64,000 bases of DNA, taken from contig JADJPR010000004.1 of assembly GCA_016713135.1 (NCBI GenBank), positions 248,001 to 312,000 on the forward strand, read 5' to 3'. The position numbers and the translations under genes were made by a program. The notes under the pieces are model-generated. The model was not told the DNA's origin and ran no database searches. It was given only the letters and a program-made list of their open reading frames with translations. Each line of letters opens with the position of its first letter. Within the stretch, counting starts at the first letter, position 1. Below, piece by piece: positions 53,109 to 62,483 of the stretch. The stretch comes from Rhodanobacteraceae bacterium (GTDB taxonomy: Bacteria > Pseudomonadota > Gammaproteobacteria > Xanthomonadales > SZUA-5).

Positions 53109-53522
53109 ATGGCCGCGACGCCGGGATATTCGGGCACCCCGCTGGCACGCAAGCTGGGCATCGGCGCCGGCACCTGGATCGCGGTGATCGACGCCCCGCC
53201 GGATTACCGCGAATGGGTCGATCCCTTGCCGACGGGCGCGCAGGTGGTGAGCTACCCGGATCGGCAGGCGACCATCGTGCACCTTTTTGCGGTCGACCGG
53301 GTGGTCCTCGCCGGGCGCCTGGCGGAGTTTCGCGCCGCGTTGCGGCCTGAGGTGGCGATCTGGGTGTCGTGGCCGAAAAAGGCCTCGAAGCAAGCGACCA
53401 CGATCACCGAGGACGTGATCCGCGAGCATGCGCTGCCGCTGGGTTTCGTCGACATCAAGGTCTGCGCGGTCAGCACAGTCTGGTCCGGGCTCAAGCTGGT
53501 CGTGCGCAAGCAACTGCGCTGA
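53109..53522 (+). CDS. DUF3052 protein
   Basis: 137 residues from ATG 53109. YSGTPLARKLGIGAGTWIAVIDAP and IWVSWPKKASKQATTITEDVIREHALPLGFVDIKVCAV are the DUF3052 blocks; the ending VWSGLKLVVRKQLR is also typical. No membrane helix or signal peptide. Function unknown. It follows the SafE-like gene by 10 bp and may be co-transcribed; it is convergent with the kelch gene, 3 bp apart. Confidence 0.9.
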   Translation: MAATPGYSGTPLARKLGIGAGTWIAVIDAPPDYREWVDPLPTGAQVVSYPDRQATIVHLFAVDRVVLAGRLAEFRAALRPEVAIWVSWPKKASKQATTITEDVIREHALPLGFVDIKVCAVSTVWSGLKLVVRKQLR

Positions 53523-53525
53523 GGC

Positions 53526-55334
53526 TCAAGGCGGCAGCGCCAGCTCGTACACACGCCCGGTCGCGCCGATGATGAAGCCGGCGCGGGTGGCGCCCCCGAC
53601 CACGAACACGCGGTTGCCGACTGCGCCACCTGCCACACCATGCACCGGGACCGGGAGATCAGGGCCGGCCTGCCACGACGTGGCGCCGGCGGAGTAGATC
53701 TCGCTGCTCGGCTCGACGAAGGTGGGGCTGGATCCAAGCACCTCGCCGCCGGTGATCACAATCCGCGCGCCGCTGACCGCGGCGGCGAAACCGCCGCGCG
53801 CATGGGCTATCTGGGGTCCGGCGCGCCAGCTGCTGCTGGCCGGGTCCCAGATCGACACCCGCGGCGTTTCCGGCGTCCGTCCAGAGATGACCCAGATCTC
53901 GTCGAGGAAGGCCACCACCTGGGAATGATCGCGATTCAACTGGTCGAGCGACCGGATCTGGCGCACGCGCCGGGTGTGCGGGTCGTACTGCTGCAGATTG
54001 CCCTCGCCGTCGCCGATATAGGCCTGGCCGTGCAGCACCGCCGCGTGACTGGCGTACATCGACGCGATCTCGGGGCGCGCAGCCCAGGTCTGGGTGGACA
54101 GGTCGAAGCGGAACGCGGCCGAACTCTGGTCGCCGCCGCCGTTTTCGGCACCTCCGACCATGTAGATGCCACCGTCGACCGCAAATGCAGCCAGGTGGTC
54201 GCGCCCGCCCGGCAGGTCCGGCAGCGCGGTCCACGCGTTCGTGGCCGGGTCGAAGCGGCGCAGCGAGCGCGGCGCGCCGAAGCCGCCGAGTGCGTAAAGC
54301 GCATTGCCATCAACCGTGGCAGCCAGCTCCGAGGTGAACGGGGTGGGCTGGCGCGCCTTCTCGACCCACGCGAGGCCGCTGACCGGCGCGGGCATTTGGT
54401 CCAGGCAAATGCCGCCGGCCAGCGAGCTCAGGCGCACCGGGTTGCGATTGCCGCTGCCGTAGCCCTCGACAGTGGAGGCGTAGCTGAGCGTGGCCGCGCC
54501 GCAACTGGTGAAGTCGATCTCCAGCGTGCCCCAGGGCAGCAGTTGCACCGCGGCCGGATCGAAGCCGCTGCCAAAGCGCGTGCCGCGCGCGATGCGGTTG
54601 TCCGCAACGCGCACCCGCGTGCCCTCGCGCACGCCGCTGCCGACGGTCCACGCCTGCTGTCCGTCCGGCGAGTAGGTGAACCAGTAGACGATGTTGCGGC
54701 CGTCGGGCAGTTCTTCGACGATCCAGCCCTCGCCGGAGCGTTCGGGCACGTACCAGGCGCCGCTGCGCGAACGCAGGCCGGCTGCGGCGCGCCCGCCGTT
54801 CGTCACCAATGCCTTGCCACCGCTGCAGCCGACCTGGTCGATGCTGGACAGGCGCGTGACCGCACGCGATCCGCTGCCCCAGGCGGCCGGGCCGCTCCAG
54901 CTCAGGGTGCCCTGCTGGCAATCCTGGAAGCGCAGTTCCAGCGTGCCCCAATTCGTCAGCTGTACCTGGGCCGGATCGAAAGCCGGCCCGAAGCGCCCGC
55001 CGACCGGGCGGTAGACTGTCGGGAAGCGGATGACGTCGCCGTCGACCGTGCCGTCCTGCGCGATCAGCCAGGCCTGCTCGCCCGGCTCGCCCGCCGGCGG
55101 GTAGGTGAACCAGATCGCCAGCACGCGCCCGTTCGGCAGCATCTGCAGGATCACGCCCTCGCCGCTGCGGTCGGCATTGAACCAGGCGCCGCTCACGGCC
55201 GGGGACACCCACCATGCGGGCTCGACCTGGGTGGCCTTCACCGCGCTGCGCGCCATCGGTTCGTGCGGGAGGTTGCAGGCCGGTACGTCGGCGAGTCCCA
55301 CCGAAAGCATCACGGCAAGGCAGATGGTACGCAT
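53526..55334 (-). CDS. Secreted kelch-repeat protein with two GxW modules
   Basis: 602 residues from ATG 55334, which has a strong GGAGG 6 bases upstream. A signal peptide (MRTICLAVMLSVGLADVPAC) is followed by two related modules beginning SGAWFNADRSGEGVILQM and SGAWYVPERSGEGWIVEE, each about 130 residues and ending with a GTLE(I/L)xFxxC pattern. From about residue 330 there are kelch repeats (ALYALGGFGAPRSLRRFDPATNAWTALPDLPGG, IYMVGGAENGG, VITGGEVLG, VFVVGGATR), likely one beta-propeller. The same module type opens the carboxylesterase at 25779-28062. Function unknown; it is probably surface or periplasmic. Reading frames extending upstream are not needed. Confidence 0.85.
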   Translation of the reverse strand: MRTICLAVMLSVGLADVPACNLPHEPMARSAVKATQVEPAWWVSPAVSGAWFNADRSGEGVILQMLPNGRVLAIWFTYPPAGEPGEQAWLIAQDGTVDGDVIRFPTVYRPVGGRFGPAFDPAQVQLTNWGTLELRFQDCQQGTLSWSGPAAWGSGSRAVTRLSSIDQVGCSGGKALVTNGGRAAAGLRSRSGAWYVPERSGEGWIVEELPDGRNIVYWFTYSPDGQQAWTVGSGVREGTRVRVADNRIARGTRFGSGFDPAAVQLLPWGTLEIDFTSCGAATLSYASTVEGYGSGNRNPVRLSSLAGGICLDQMPAPVSGLAWVEKARQPTPFTSELAATVDGNALYALGGFGAPRSLRRFDPATNAWTALPDLPGGRDHLAAFAVDGGIYMVGGAENGGGDQSSAAFRFDLSTQTWAARPEIASMYASHAAVLHGQAYIGDGEGNLQQYDPHTRRVRQIRSLDQLNRDHSQVVAFLDEIWVISGRTPETPRVSIWDPASSSWRAGPQIAHARGGFAAAVSGARIVITGGEVLGSSPTFVEPSSEIYSAGATSWQAGPDLPVPVHGVAGGAVGNRVFVVGGATRAGFIIGATGRVYELALPP

Positions 55335-55979
55335 CACGCGCCTCCGGCAGCGACCGCGGCAAGAATCGTACGACGCACTTCGTAGGTCAAGAGCCCCGCA
55401 TCCAGGACGGATCGCCGCCAACTCATACCCGCAGCCGGTGTTGGTTGTCGGCCTTGGCAATAGCGAGTAGCCCGCGCCCCGCGGCTCTCACCGAACATCC
55501 GATAACTCATTGATCTGAAGAGCAGTTTGTCCGCAAAGGACGCAAAGGACGCAAAGAAGAGCGGAAACCGCTTTCGCTTCCTTTGCGTTCTTTGCGTCCT
55601 TTGCGGACAAGAAAAGTGGCGCGGGTCGCGAAGAAGTTCGATGCGCGAAAAAGCGCACCGCCAGGGGCGACCGGGACTCACCGAACATGCGCCAAGGTGT
55701 TGAATTTCATACATTTTCAGCCCGTGCGAAACGACGACCCTGTGATTGAGTACGCAAAGGACGCAAAGGGACGCAAAGGACGCAAAGACAGCAAGTGCCG
55801 GGGATACCCCAGCGCTGTATCGCGTTTGATTTCCTTTGCGTCCTTTGCGTCCTTTGCGTCCAAGAACACAGTCCGCGATCTTGCGAGAGTCACGGTTCGA
55901 TGCGCGAACAAGCGCACCGCCAGGGGCGGCCGGGACTCTCTTCCAACACGAACAACTCAAACCAACCCCAGCCGTTGCG
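55335..55979. repeat. 645-bp gene-free spacer with a variant and a full dispersed element
   Basis: 55335-55488 should hold the kelch gene promoter; no motif stands out. 55489-55679 is a diverged version of the dispersed element with the same ends (CACCGAACAT and GACCGGGACTC) but a different centre around GAAGAGCGGAAACCGCTTTCGC. 55679-55940 is a full copy. 55941-55979 contains nothing recognisable. Confidence 0.8.
55679..55940 (+). repeat. Dispersed ~250-bp element, copy 4
   Basis: Longest copy; the left arm has GCAAAGGAC units with an extra G in one (GCAAAGGGAC, 55755-55790), the right arm three CTTTGCGTC units (55832-55861). Directly joined to the diverged copy at 55489-55679, sharing the junction GACTCACCGAAC. 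Confidence 0.85.
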
Positions 55980-58082
55980 CTACCGCCCGTTCCAGCCGCG
56001 ACCTTGCGTGGCGCGTTCGAGCAGTAGCGGCGCCGGTTGCCAGGAATCGCGACGCGCACGGTCGATCGCGGCCGACTGGAAAGCGTGCATCGCCGCGACC
56101 ACTCGCTCCAGCCCGACCTCGGCGGCGTACTGCATCGGTCCGCCACGCCAGCGCGGGAAGCCGTAGCCGGTGAGGTAGACCACGTCGATGTCGCTGGCGC
56201 GGCTGGCGTGGCCTTCGGCGAGCAGTGCGGCGCCCTCGTTGACCAGCGCGTAGACCAGGCGTTCGATGATCTCGCGGTCGCTGATCTCGCGGCGCGCGAG
56301 GCCGAGCGATTGCGAGTGGGCGATGACCAGTTGGTCCACCAGCGCGCTCGGGTGCGCCTTGCGGTCGCCGGGCAGGTAGTCGTACCAGCCGGCGCCGGTT
56401 TTCTGGCCGAAGCGGCCGGTCTCGCACAGCTGGTCGAAGATCGCCGGATAGACCAGCTCCGGCCGTTCGATGGCGCGCCGCTTGCGGATCGCCCAACCGA
56501 TGTCGTTGCCCGCCAGGTCGCTCATGCGGAAGGGGCCCATGGCGAAGCCGAAGCGCTCCATCGCGGCGTCGATCTGTGCCGGCAGCGCGCCTTCCTCCAG
56601 CAGGAAGCCGGCCTGGCGGCTGTATTGCTCGATCATGCGGTTGCCGATGAAGCCGTCGCAGTTGCCGGCGACCACCGCGGTCTTGCCGATGCGCCGGGCC
56701 AGCGCCATCGCAGTGGCCAGGACGTCCTTCGCCGTGGCGCTGCCGCGCACCACTTCGAGCAATTTCATGATGTTGGCCGGCGAGAAGAAGTGCAGGCCGA
56801 CCACATCCTGCGGTCGCGTGGTCACCGCGGCGATGCGGTCGATGTCCAGGGTCGAGGTGTTGCTGGCGAGGATTGCGCCGGTCTTCGCGACCGCATCGAG
56901 GCGGCGGAACACCGCGGCCTTGACCTCGAAATCCTCGAACACGGCCTCGATGACGAGGTCGCAGTCGGCCAGGTCTGCGTATTCGAGCGTGGGCGTGAGC
57001 AGCGCCAGTCGCTGCGCCAGCGCATCCGCGCTCAGGCTGCCCTTGCGTACGCTGCCCTCGTAGTTCTTGCGGATCGTCGCCAGGCCGCGGTCCAGCGCGT
57101 CCTGGCTGGCCTCCAGCAGGGTCACCGGCAGTCCGGCATTGAGCAGGCTCATCGCGATGCCGCCGCCCATCGTGCCGGCGCCGATCACGCCCACCTTGCG
57201 CAGCTTGCGGGCAGGCGTGTCCTCGGGCACGTCGGGGATTTTTGCCGCGGCGCGCTCGGCGAAGAAGGCATGCCGCAGCGCCCGCGATTCGGGCGTGGCC
57301 AGCAACGCGACAAAGGTCTGGCCCTCGAAAGCCAGGCCCTGGTCGATGGGCTCACGCACCGCGGCCGCGACGCAATCCACGCAGCGTGCCTGCGACGGGA
57401 AACCCGGGTGCGTAGCGGCCAGCGCCTGGGCGAGGACGGCGTCGGCGTCGATGCCGCCGGTGTCGACCGCCACGTCGCGCAGCTGCGGTCGCTCGGCGCT
57501 CGCCGCGAGCGCCTGCGCCTGGGCGATGGCAGCTTCGAGCGGATCGCCGTCGGTTACCGCCGCCAGCAGCCGTTGGCCGGGCAGGGCGGCCAGTTGCTCG
57601 GCCTTGCGCGGCAGTCCCGACACGATCATCTGCAGCGCGGTTTCCAGCCCCACCGCGCGCGGCAGACGCTGGGTGCCGCCGGCCCCCGGCACCAGCCCGA
57701 TGTTGACCTCCGGCAGCCCGATCTGGGTGCCGCGCTGGGCCACTCGCGCGTGCGCGCCCAACGCCAGCTCGGTGCCGCCACCCATGCACACGCCATGCAG
57801 CGCCACCACCACCGGCTTCGGGCTGGCTTCGATCTGCGCGATCAGTTGGTGCAGGTTCGGCTCGGCCAGCATCTTCGGCGAATCGAACTCGCGGATGTCG
57901 GCGCCGCCGCAGAACACCTTGCCCGCGCCATGGATGACGATGCCGACGATCTCCGGATCCGCCAGCGCGGCGTCGATCCCGGCGGCCAGTGCCGAGCGTG
58001 TGTCATGCCCGAGGCCGTTGACCGGCGGGTTGGCCAGGGTGAGGACGGCGATGCGGGCGGTGCTGCGGGAGTGGGTGGTCAT
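55980..58082 (-). CDS. FadB/FadJ-like enoyl-CoA hydratase/3-hydroxyacyl-CoA dehydrogenase
   Basis: 700 residues. N-terminal crotonase domain (VNGLGHDTRSAL, GAGKVFCGGADIREF, GVCMGGGTELALGAHARVA, LPEVNIGLVPGAGGTQRLPR with its conserved Glu), then an NAD-binding 3-hydroxyacyl-CoA dehydrogenase (VGVIGAGTMGGGIAMSLLNAG, VFEDFEVKAAVF, GLHFFSPANIMKLLEVV) and two C-terminal 3HCDH domains (GFIGNRMIEQYSRQAGFLLEEG). It catalyses two steps of beta-oxidation. The adjacent TetR regulator and acyl-CoA dehydrogenase suggest a fatty-acid degradation locus. No thiolase gene is in the window. Confidence 0.94.
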   Translation of the reverse strand: MTTHSRSTARIAVLTLANPPVNGLGHDTRSALAAGIDAALADPEIVGIVIHGAGKVFCGGADIREFDSPKMLAEPNLHQLIAQIEASPKPVVVALHGVCMGGGTELALGAHARVAQRGTQIGLPEVNIGLVPGAGGTQRLPRAVGLETALQMIVSGLPRKAEQLAALPGQRLLAAVTDGDPLEAAIAQAQALAASAERPQLRDVAVDTGGIDADAVLAQALAATHPGFPSQARCVDCVAAAVREPIDQGLAFEGQTFVALLATPESRALRHAFFAERAAAKIPDVPEDTPARKLRKVGVIGAGTMGGGIAMSLLNAGLPVTLLEASQDALDRGLATIRKNYEGSVRKGSLSADALAQRLALLTPTLEYADLADCDLVIEAVFEDFEVKAAVFRRLDAVAKTGAILASNTSTLDIDRIAAVTTRPQDVVGLHFFSPANIMKLLEVVRGSATAKDVLATAMALARRIGKTAVVAGNCDGFIGNRMIEQYSRQAGFLLEEGALPAQIDAAMERFGFAMGPFRMSDLAGNDIGWAIRKRRAIERPELVYPAIFDQLCETGRFGQKTGAGWYDYLPGDRKAHPSALVDQLVIAHSQSLGLARREISDREIIERLVYALVNEGAALLAEGHASRASDIDVVYLTGYGFPRWRGGPMQYAAEVGLERVVAAMHAFQSAAIDRARRDSWQPAPLLLERATQGRGWNGR

Positions 58083-58220
58083 GAGAGGCGGGGCAGGGGT
58101 CAGGGGACGTAGTTGGCTGGCATGATGGGCGATACGGCGGCATGGGGCAGGGCGAGCGTCACTCGTTGGTCGGAGCCCCAGGCTCGTCCCCTTGCCCCCC
58201 GCCCCTTGCCCCGCTTCCTG
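58083..58220. repeat. Inverted repeat with GGGGCAG heptamer arms, one arm coding
   Basis: Arm 58087-58106 (GGGGCAGGGGTCAGGGG) lies just upstream of the FadB-like start; the other arm 58187-58215 (CCCCTTGCCCCCCGCCCC) lies inside the 3' end of the TetR gene, where it encodes a Gly-rich tail. Confidence 0.75.
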
Positions 58221-58833
58221 CTGCCTCCACCCGCCCCGACAACAGCAACTCCACCGCGACGCCGGCTTCGGCGACGTCCGGGGCCTGGTCGCTGATGACG
58301 CGGGCGTAGACGAAGGACTCGCAGACGCGGACGATCAGGTAGGCGAGGGTGTCGAGGCTGAGCGGCGGCTTCCAGCGGCCGGTGGCGGCTTCGTCGGCCA
58401 GCAGCGCGCGCACGCGTTCGATGGCGCGGCCCTGGACCGGGCCGAGCTTGCTGGTGAGCAGTTTCAGCGCGTACTCGGGGTCCTGGCGCACGAATTGGCG
58501 CAGGGGGCGGAATTCGACCATGGTGCGCACGGCGTAGGCGCAGATCGCGCCGATGCGCGCGGCGCCGTGGCGATCGCCCGCATGCTGCGCGGCCTGCGTC
58601 ATCAACTTGTCGCACATCGACCACAGGATCTCGGCCAGCAGCAAGTCGCGGCTGCCGACCCAGCGGAAGGCAGTGGCGCGGCCGATGCTAAGGCGCGCGG
58701 CGAGCGCGCCGATGTCTACCCGTTCGCCCGCCAGCCAGGTGCGCCTGGCCAGCGCGAACAGGTCCAGCGGCGTGGGCCGGGCCGGCGCCGGTTCGCGCAG
58801 TGCACTGGCGAGGCGGGTGGTCGTTCGCGGCAT
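58159..58833 (-). CDS. TetR-family transcriptional regulator
   Basis: 224 residues from ATG 58833 (MPRTTTRLASALREP). Helix-turn-helix region RLSIGRATAFRWVGSRDLLLAEILW; the C-terminal ligand domain (MVEFRPLRQFVRQDPEYALKLLTS, WKPPLSLDTLAYLIVRVCESFVYA) resembles QsdR-type regulators. It lies between the FadB-like gene and a divergent acyl-CoA dehydrogenase, so control of fatty-acid or acyl-CoA degradation is inferred. The last 20 residues (SGARGGGQGDEPGAP) come from a repeat arm. A longer N-terminal reading from 58911 would overlap the operator region and is rejected. Confidence 0.85.
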   Translation of the reverse strand: MPRTTTRLASALREPAPARPTPLDLFALARRTWLAGERVDIGALAARLSIGRATAFRWVGSRDLLLAEILWSMCDKLMTQAAQHAGDRHGAARIGAICAYAVRTMVEFRPLRQFVRQDPEYALKLLTSKLGPVQGRAIERVRALLADEAATGRWKPPLSLDTLAYLIVRVCESFVYARVISDQAPDVAEAGVAVELLLSGRVEAAGSGARGGGQGDEPGAPTNE

Positions 58834-58870
58834 CTCGGATGGCAGTGGAAGGGCGTAGACACATCGTACA

Positions 58871-58907
58871 CTTGACGCACAATGAGTCAAGTCGCAAGAA
58901 TGACTCA
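58871..58907. promoter_or_regulatory. Overlapping inverted repeats in the TetR/acyl-CoA dehydrogenase spacer
   Basis: TGAGTCA (58883-58889) and TGACTCA (58901-58907) are a 7-bp inverted pair with centres 18 bp apart; CTTGAC (58871-58876) and GTCAAG (58886-58891) form a second pair. Position between divergent genes suggests operators for the TetR protein. Confidence 0.5.
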
Positions 58908-58928
58908 TCACTGTCGAGGACCCGCCGC

Positions 58929-60731
58929 ATGAGCCAGAGCCCGCTGATGGACCGCCGCCACCTCGACTTCATGCTGCACGAGGTGCTCGATGTGGGCCGG
59001 CTGTCGGCCTACCCGCGTTTCGCCGCGCACAACCGCGAGACCTACGATGCGGCGATCGAGTTGGCGCACCAGATCGCGCTAGAGAAGTTCCTGCCGCACG
59101 CGCGCAAATCGGACCTCAACGAGCCGAAGATGGTCGACGGCAAAGTCGAGCTGATCCCCGAGATCGGCGAGGGCGTGGCGGCCTACAACGAGGCCGGTTT
59201 CTGCGCCGCGCTGGCGGACTTCGATGCCGGCGGCATGCAGCTGCCCTTCGTGGTGGCGCAGGCCTGCGACGCGATGTTCTCGGCAGCCAACGCCGGCACC
59301 ATCGCCTATCCGGCGCTCGCGCGCGCGGCGGCCAATCTGCTCGCGGTTTACGGCACCGAGCGCCAGCGGCGCCTGTACGAGCGCCCGATCGTCGAAGGGC
59401 GCTACTTCGGCACCATGTGCCTGTCCGAGCCCCAGGCGGGCTCGTCGCTATCCGACATCAAGACCCGCGCGACGCCGCAGCCGGATGGCAGCTACCGCAT
59501 CAGCGGGGCGAAGATGTGGATCTCGGCCGGCGACCACGAGCTCGGCGAGAACATCGTCCACCTGCTGCTGGCGAAGATCGATGGCGCGCCCGCCGGTGTG
59601 CGCGGAATCAGCCTGTTCATCGTGCCGCGCTGGCGGGTCAACGAGGACGGCAGCCGCGGCGCGCGCAACGACGTCGCGCTGGCGGGCCTGAATCACAAGA
59701 TGGGCCAGCGCGGCAGCGTCAACACCTTCCTCAAGTTCGGCGAGCAGGGCGACTGTTACGCCGAACTGGTGGGCGAGCCGCACCACGGCCTCGGCTACAT
59801 GTTCCACATGATGAACGAGGAGCGCATCGGCGTCGGCATGGGCGCGGTGCAGCAGGGCTCGGTGGGCTACCAGTACTCGCTGAAGTACGCCCGCGAGCGC
59901 CGCCAGGGCCGCCATCCGGACCAGAAGGACCCGAGCTCGCCACCGGTTGCGCTGATCGAACACGCCGATGTGCGGCGCATGCTGCTGCAGCAGAAATGCT
60001 ATGTCGAAGGCGCGCAGCTGCTCGGTTTCCACGCCTCGATGCTGGTCGACCGCGCGCACGATCCGGACGAGGCGGTGCGCCGCGACAGCCATCTGCTGCT
60101 GGAGCTGCTGACGCCGATCATCAAGGCCTGGGGCTCGGATTACGCGCTGAAGGCCAACGAACTGGCGATCCAGATCCTCGGCGGCTACGGCTACACCCGC
60201 GACTACCCGGTGGAGCAGTGCTATCGCGACAACCGGATCAACCCGATCCACGAAGGCACCAACGGCATCCAGGCGCTCGATCTGCTCGGGCGCAAGGCGA
60301 TGCAGCAGGGCGGCGCTGCGCTCAAACTGCTGCTGGCGGAGATCGGCCGGCTGTGCCACCAGGCCGGCAACCACGCGGAACTGCGCGGACTGGCGCAGCA
60401 GCTCGGCGGGCTGGCGGGGCTCACCGCGAATGTCACACGCGAGGCCGGCGCGCGCATGGCTGCGGGGGATGTGCGCCTGGTGCTGGCGAACGCCGCGCAC
60501 TACATGACCCTGGCCGGGCACCTCGTCATCGGCTGGATGTGGCTGTGGCAGGCCGATGTCGCACTGCGCGCGCTGGCGAAGGCCAGCGAGTCGGACCGCG
60601 ATTTCTACCGCGGCAAGCTGCAGGCCTGCCGCTACTTCTTTGCAACCGAGTTGCCGATCGCCGAGCACGCCGCGCGGCTGGTGCAGCAGGCCGAGCCGAG
60701 CGCCTATGCGATGCAGGATGCGTGGTTCTGA
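58929..60731 (+). CDS. Acyl-CoA dehydrogenase, large DmdC-like subfamily
   Basis: 600 residues, longer than the usual 380-400. The N-terminal extension MDRRHLDFMLHEVL is typical of the subgroup with DmdC and FadE5-like enzymes. FAD and substrate motifs: MCLSEPQAGSSLSDIKTRA, YRISGAKMWISAGDHELGENIVH, MNEERIGVGMGAVQQG; the catalytic glutamate is expected in NPIHEGTNGIQALDLLGRK; the extra C-terminal helical domain covers about 470-590. Substrate range is unknown; 3-methylthiopropionyl-CoA or long-chain acyl-CoA are possible. It is divergent from the TetR gene and convergent with the DUF3667 gene, with one base between stops. Confidence 0.92.
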   Translation: MSQSPLMDRRHLDFMLHEVLDVGRLSAYPRFAAHNRETYDAAIELAHQIALEKFLPHARKSDLNEPKMVDGKVELIPEIGEGVAAYNEAGFCAALADFDAGGMQLPFVVAQACDAMFSAANAGTIAYPALARAAANLLAVYGTERQRRLYERPIVEGRYFGTMCLSEPQAGSSLSDIKTRATPQPDGSYRISGAKMWISAGDHELGENIVHLLLAKIDGAPAGVRGISLFIVPRWRVNEDGSRGARNDVALAGLNHKMGQRGSVNTFLKFGEQGDCYAELVGEPHHGLGYMFHMMNEERIGVGMGAVQQGSVGYQYSLKYARERRQGRHPDQKDPSSPPVALIEHADVRRMLLQQKCYVEGAQLLGFHASMLVDRAHDPDEAVRRDSHLLLELLTPIIKAWGSDYALKANELAIQILGGYGYTRDYPVEQCYRDNRINPIHEGTNGIQALDLLGRKAMQQGGAALKLLLAEIGRLCHQAGNHAELRGLAQQLGGLAGLTANVTREAGARMAAGDVRLVLANAAHYMTLAGHLVIGWMWLWQADVALRALAKASESDRDFYRGKLQACRYFFATELPIAEHAARLVQQAEPSAYAMQDAWF

Positions 60732-60732
60732 A

Positions 60733-61434
60733 TCAGGTTCCGGCGTACTTCAGCAGGGTCAGCGCGATGAGCAATGCGATCATCAGCACCAGCAGCGAAA
60801 AGCCGGCGAGCAGGGCAGCCATCAACGCCCGCCACAATCGCTCGCCTTCGGGGCGGAAGTAGCCATGAGCGGCCTGGGCCACGGGCGCGAAGACGCCGAT
60901 GACCATGAACCAGATCGGCATCGGGAGCCCGGCGCCCAGCAATACGGTCAGCAGGAGCGCGATCAGGATGGCCAGTGGCAGGACGTACAGCCCGAAGACG
61001 AAGGCCTCCGCGTAGTTCAGCGCATGACGCCGGTACATCGATTGAATCCCGGCGGCCACCGCAGGTACCCAACATGCGAGCAGGATCAGGTCAAAGTGGC
61101 CGATGAACGCGTCCAGCGCAAGCTTGAACGCACCACCGCTTGGCTGTTCGGATTCGGCGTCCGCAAGTTCGAAACCCTGGCGGAATCCCTGACCGAAATC
61201 GGTCAGGACCATGATCGCAGCCGCGAAGGCGAGGCAGATCAGGACCAGGCGAAACGGCCGGGTCAGGCGCGCGTCGCGCAGTTCGACATAGCGCCTGATG
61301 GTCGGGCCAGGTCGCCGCAAAAGTTGCCACAGCGTGTAGGGCACGCCACGATCGAGGCTGAAAAGTTCGCTGGCCACGTCGTCGAAGAAAGCCCGCGCCG
61401 ACAACCGTGGCACCGCCGGTTCGCTGTTCGCCAT
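60733..61434 (-). CDS. DUF3667-type membrane protein
   Basis: 233 residues. A soluble N-terminus (RLSARAFFDDVASELFSLDRGVPYTLWQLLRRPGPTIRRYVELRDARLTRPFR) carries the DUF3667 pattern RPGxTIRRYxExxRxRxxxPFR; it lacks the usual N-terminal zinc-ribbon cysteines. About five hydrophobic segments follow (LVLICLAFAAAIMVL, LILLACWVPAVAAGI, AFVFGLYVLPLAILIALLLTVLL, FMVIGVFAPVAQAAH, ALLAGFSLLVLMIALLIAL). Function unknown. Divergent from the quinone oxidoreductase with a 74-bp spacer. Confidence 0.8.
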   Translation of the reverse strand: MANSEPAVPRLSARAFFDDVASELFSLDRGVPYTLWQLLRRPGPTIRRYVELRDARLTRPFRLVLICLAFAAAIMVLTDFGQGFRQGFELADAESEQPSGGAFKLALDAFIGHFDLILLACWVPAVAAGIQSMYRRHALNYAEAFVFGLYVLPLAILIALLLTVLLGAGLPMPIWFMVIGVFAPVAQAAHGYFRPEGERLWRALMAALLAGFSLLVLMIALLIALTLLKYAGT

Positions 61435-61508
61435 CGGGGCCGGGTCCCTTGGAGTCGTCGCCTCAGGGATCGCAGTGTTACACCATGTGTCATGACAGGA
61501 GCAATGGG

Positions 61509-62483
61509 ATGAAAGCCATCGTCTGCGAACAGTGGGGTGGACCGGATACCCTGGTCCTGAAGGAGATCGCGACACCCGAGCCTGGCCCCGGGCAGATCCG
61601 CATCCGCGTGGCGGCTGCCGGCGTGAACTTCCCCGACGTGCTGATCATCCAGAAGAAGTACCAGATGCAGCCGCCGCTGCCGTTCACGCCGGGCGCCGAG
61701 ATCGCCGGGACGGTGACCGCAGTGGGCGCGGAGGTGCAGGGCTTCGCACCCGGCATGGCGGTGGCGGGATTGTGCGGGATCGGCGGCTTTGCCGAGGAAT
61801 GCGTGGTCGATGCCGCCCAGTGCATGCCATTGCCGCCCGGCGTGCCGATGACCCTCGCCGCCAGTCTGCTGCTGGCCTACGGGACGAGTTGGCACGCGCT
61901 GCGCGACCGCGCCGCGCTGCAGCCAGGCGAAACCCTGCTGGTGCTCGGCGCGGCCGGCGGCGTCGGCCTGGCGGCGGTCGAGATCGGCAAGGCCATCGGC
62001 GCGCGGGTGATCGCCGCGGCCAGCAGCGGCGACAAGCTCGAGGTCTGCGCGCAGCATGGCGCCGACGACTTGATCGACTACAGCACCCAGGACATCCGCA
62101 ACGAAATCAAGCGCCTGGTCGGCAGCCGTGGCGTCGACGTGGTGTTCGACCCGGTCGGCGGTGCACACACCGAAGCCGCGTTCCGCTCGATCGCCTGGCG
62201 TGGCCGCCACCTGGTGATCGGCTTCGCCAGCGGCGAGGTACCGTCGTTGCCACTCAACCTGCCGTTGCTCAAGGGCGCGTCGCTGGTTGGCGTGTTCTGG
62301 GGCGAGTTCGCCAAGCGCGAGCCGAAGGCGAACGCCCAGGGCGTGGGCGAACTCCTCCGATGGATCGCCCAGGGCGCACTCAATCCATTGATCTCGCGCG
62401 AATACTCGCTTGCGGATGCGCCGCAAGCCCTGGCTGACATGGCCGCGCGCCGGGTGGTAGGGAAGGTGGTGGTGGTGCCCTGA
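61509..62483 (+). CDS. NADPH:quinone oxidoreductase-like MDR protein
   Basis: 324 residues, zinc-free medium-chain dehydrogenase/reductase. GroES-like part: MKAIVCEQWGGPDTLVL, GVNFPDVLIIQKKYQMQPPLPFTPGAEIAG; Rossmann part: LLVLGAAGGVGLAAVEIGKAIGARVIAAASS, where AAGGVG is the NADPH loop of quinone oxidoreductases; FDPVGG and GVFWGEFAKREP follow, the last being characteristic of QorA-like and mammalian QORL2-like proteins. The acyl-CoA dehydrogenase nearby suggests possible use on enoyl substrates, but this is not shown by sequence. Confidence 0.9.
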   Translation: MKAIVCEQWGGPDTLVLKEIATPEPGPGQIRIRVAAAGVNFPDVLIIQKKYQMQPPLPFTPGAEIAGTVTAVGAEVQGFAPGMAVAGLCGIGGFAEECVVDAAQCMPLPPGVPMTLAASLLLAYGTSWHALRDRAALQPGETLLVLGAAGGVGLAAVEIGKAIGARVIAAASSGDKLEVCAQHGADDLIDYSTQDIRNEIKRLVGSRGVDVVFDPVGGAHTEAAFRSIAWRGRHLVIGFASGEVPSLPLNLPLLKGASLVGVFWGEFAKREPKANAQGVGELLRWIAQGALNPLISREYSLADAPQALADMAARRVVGKVVVVP

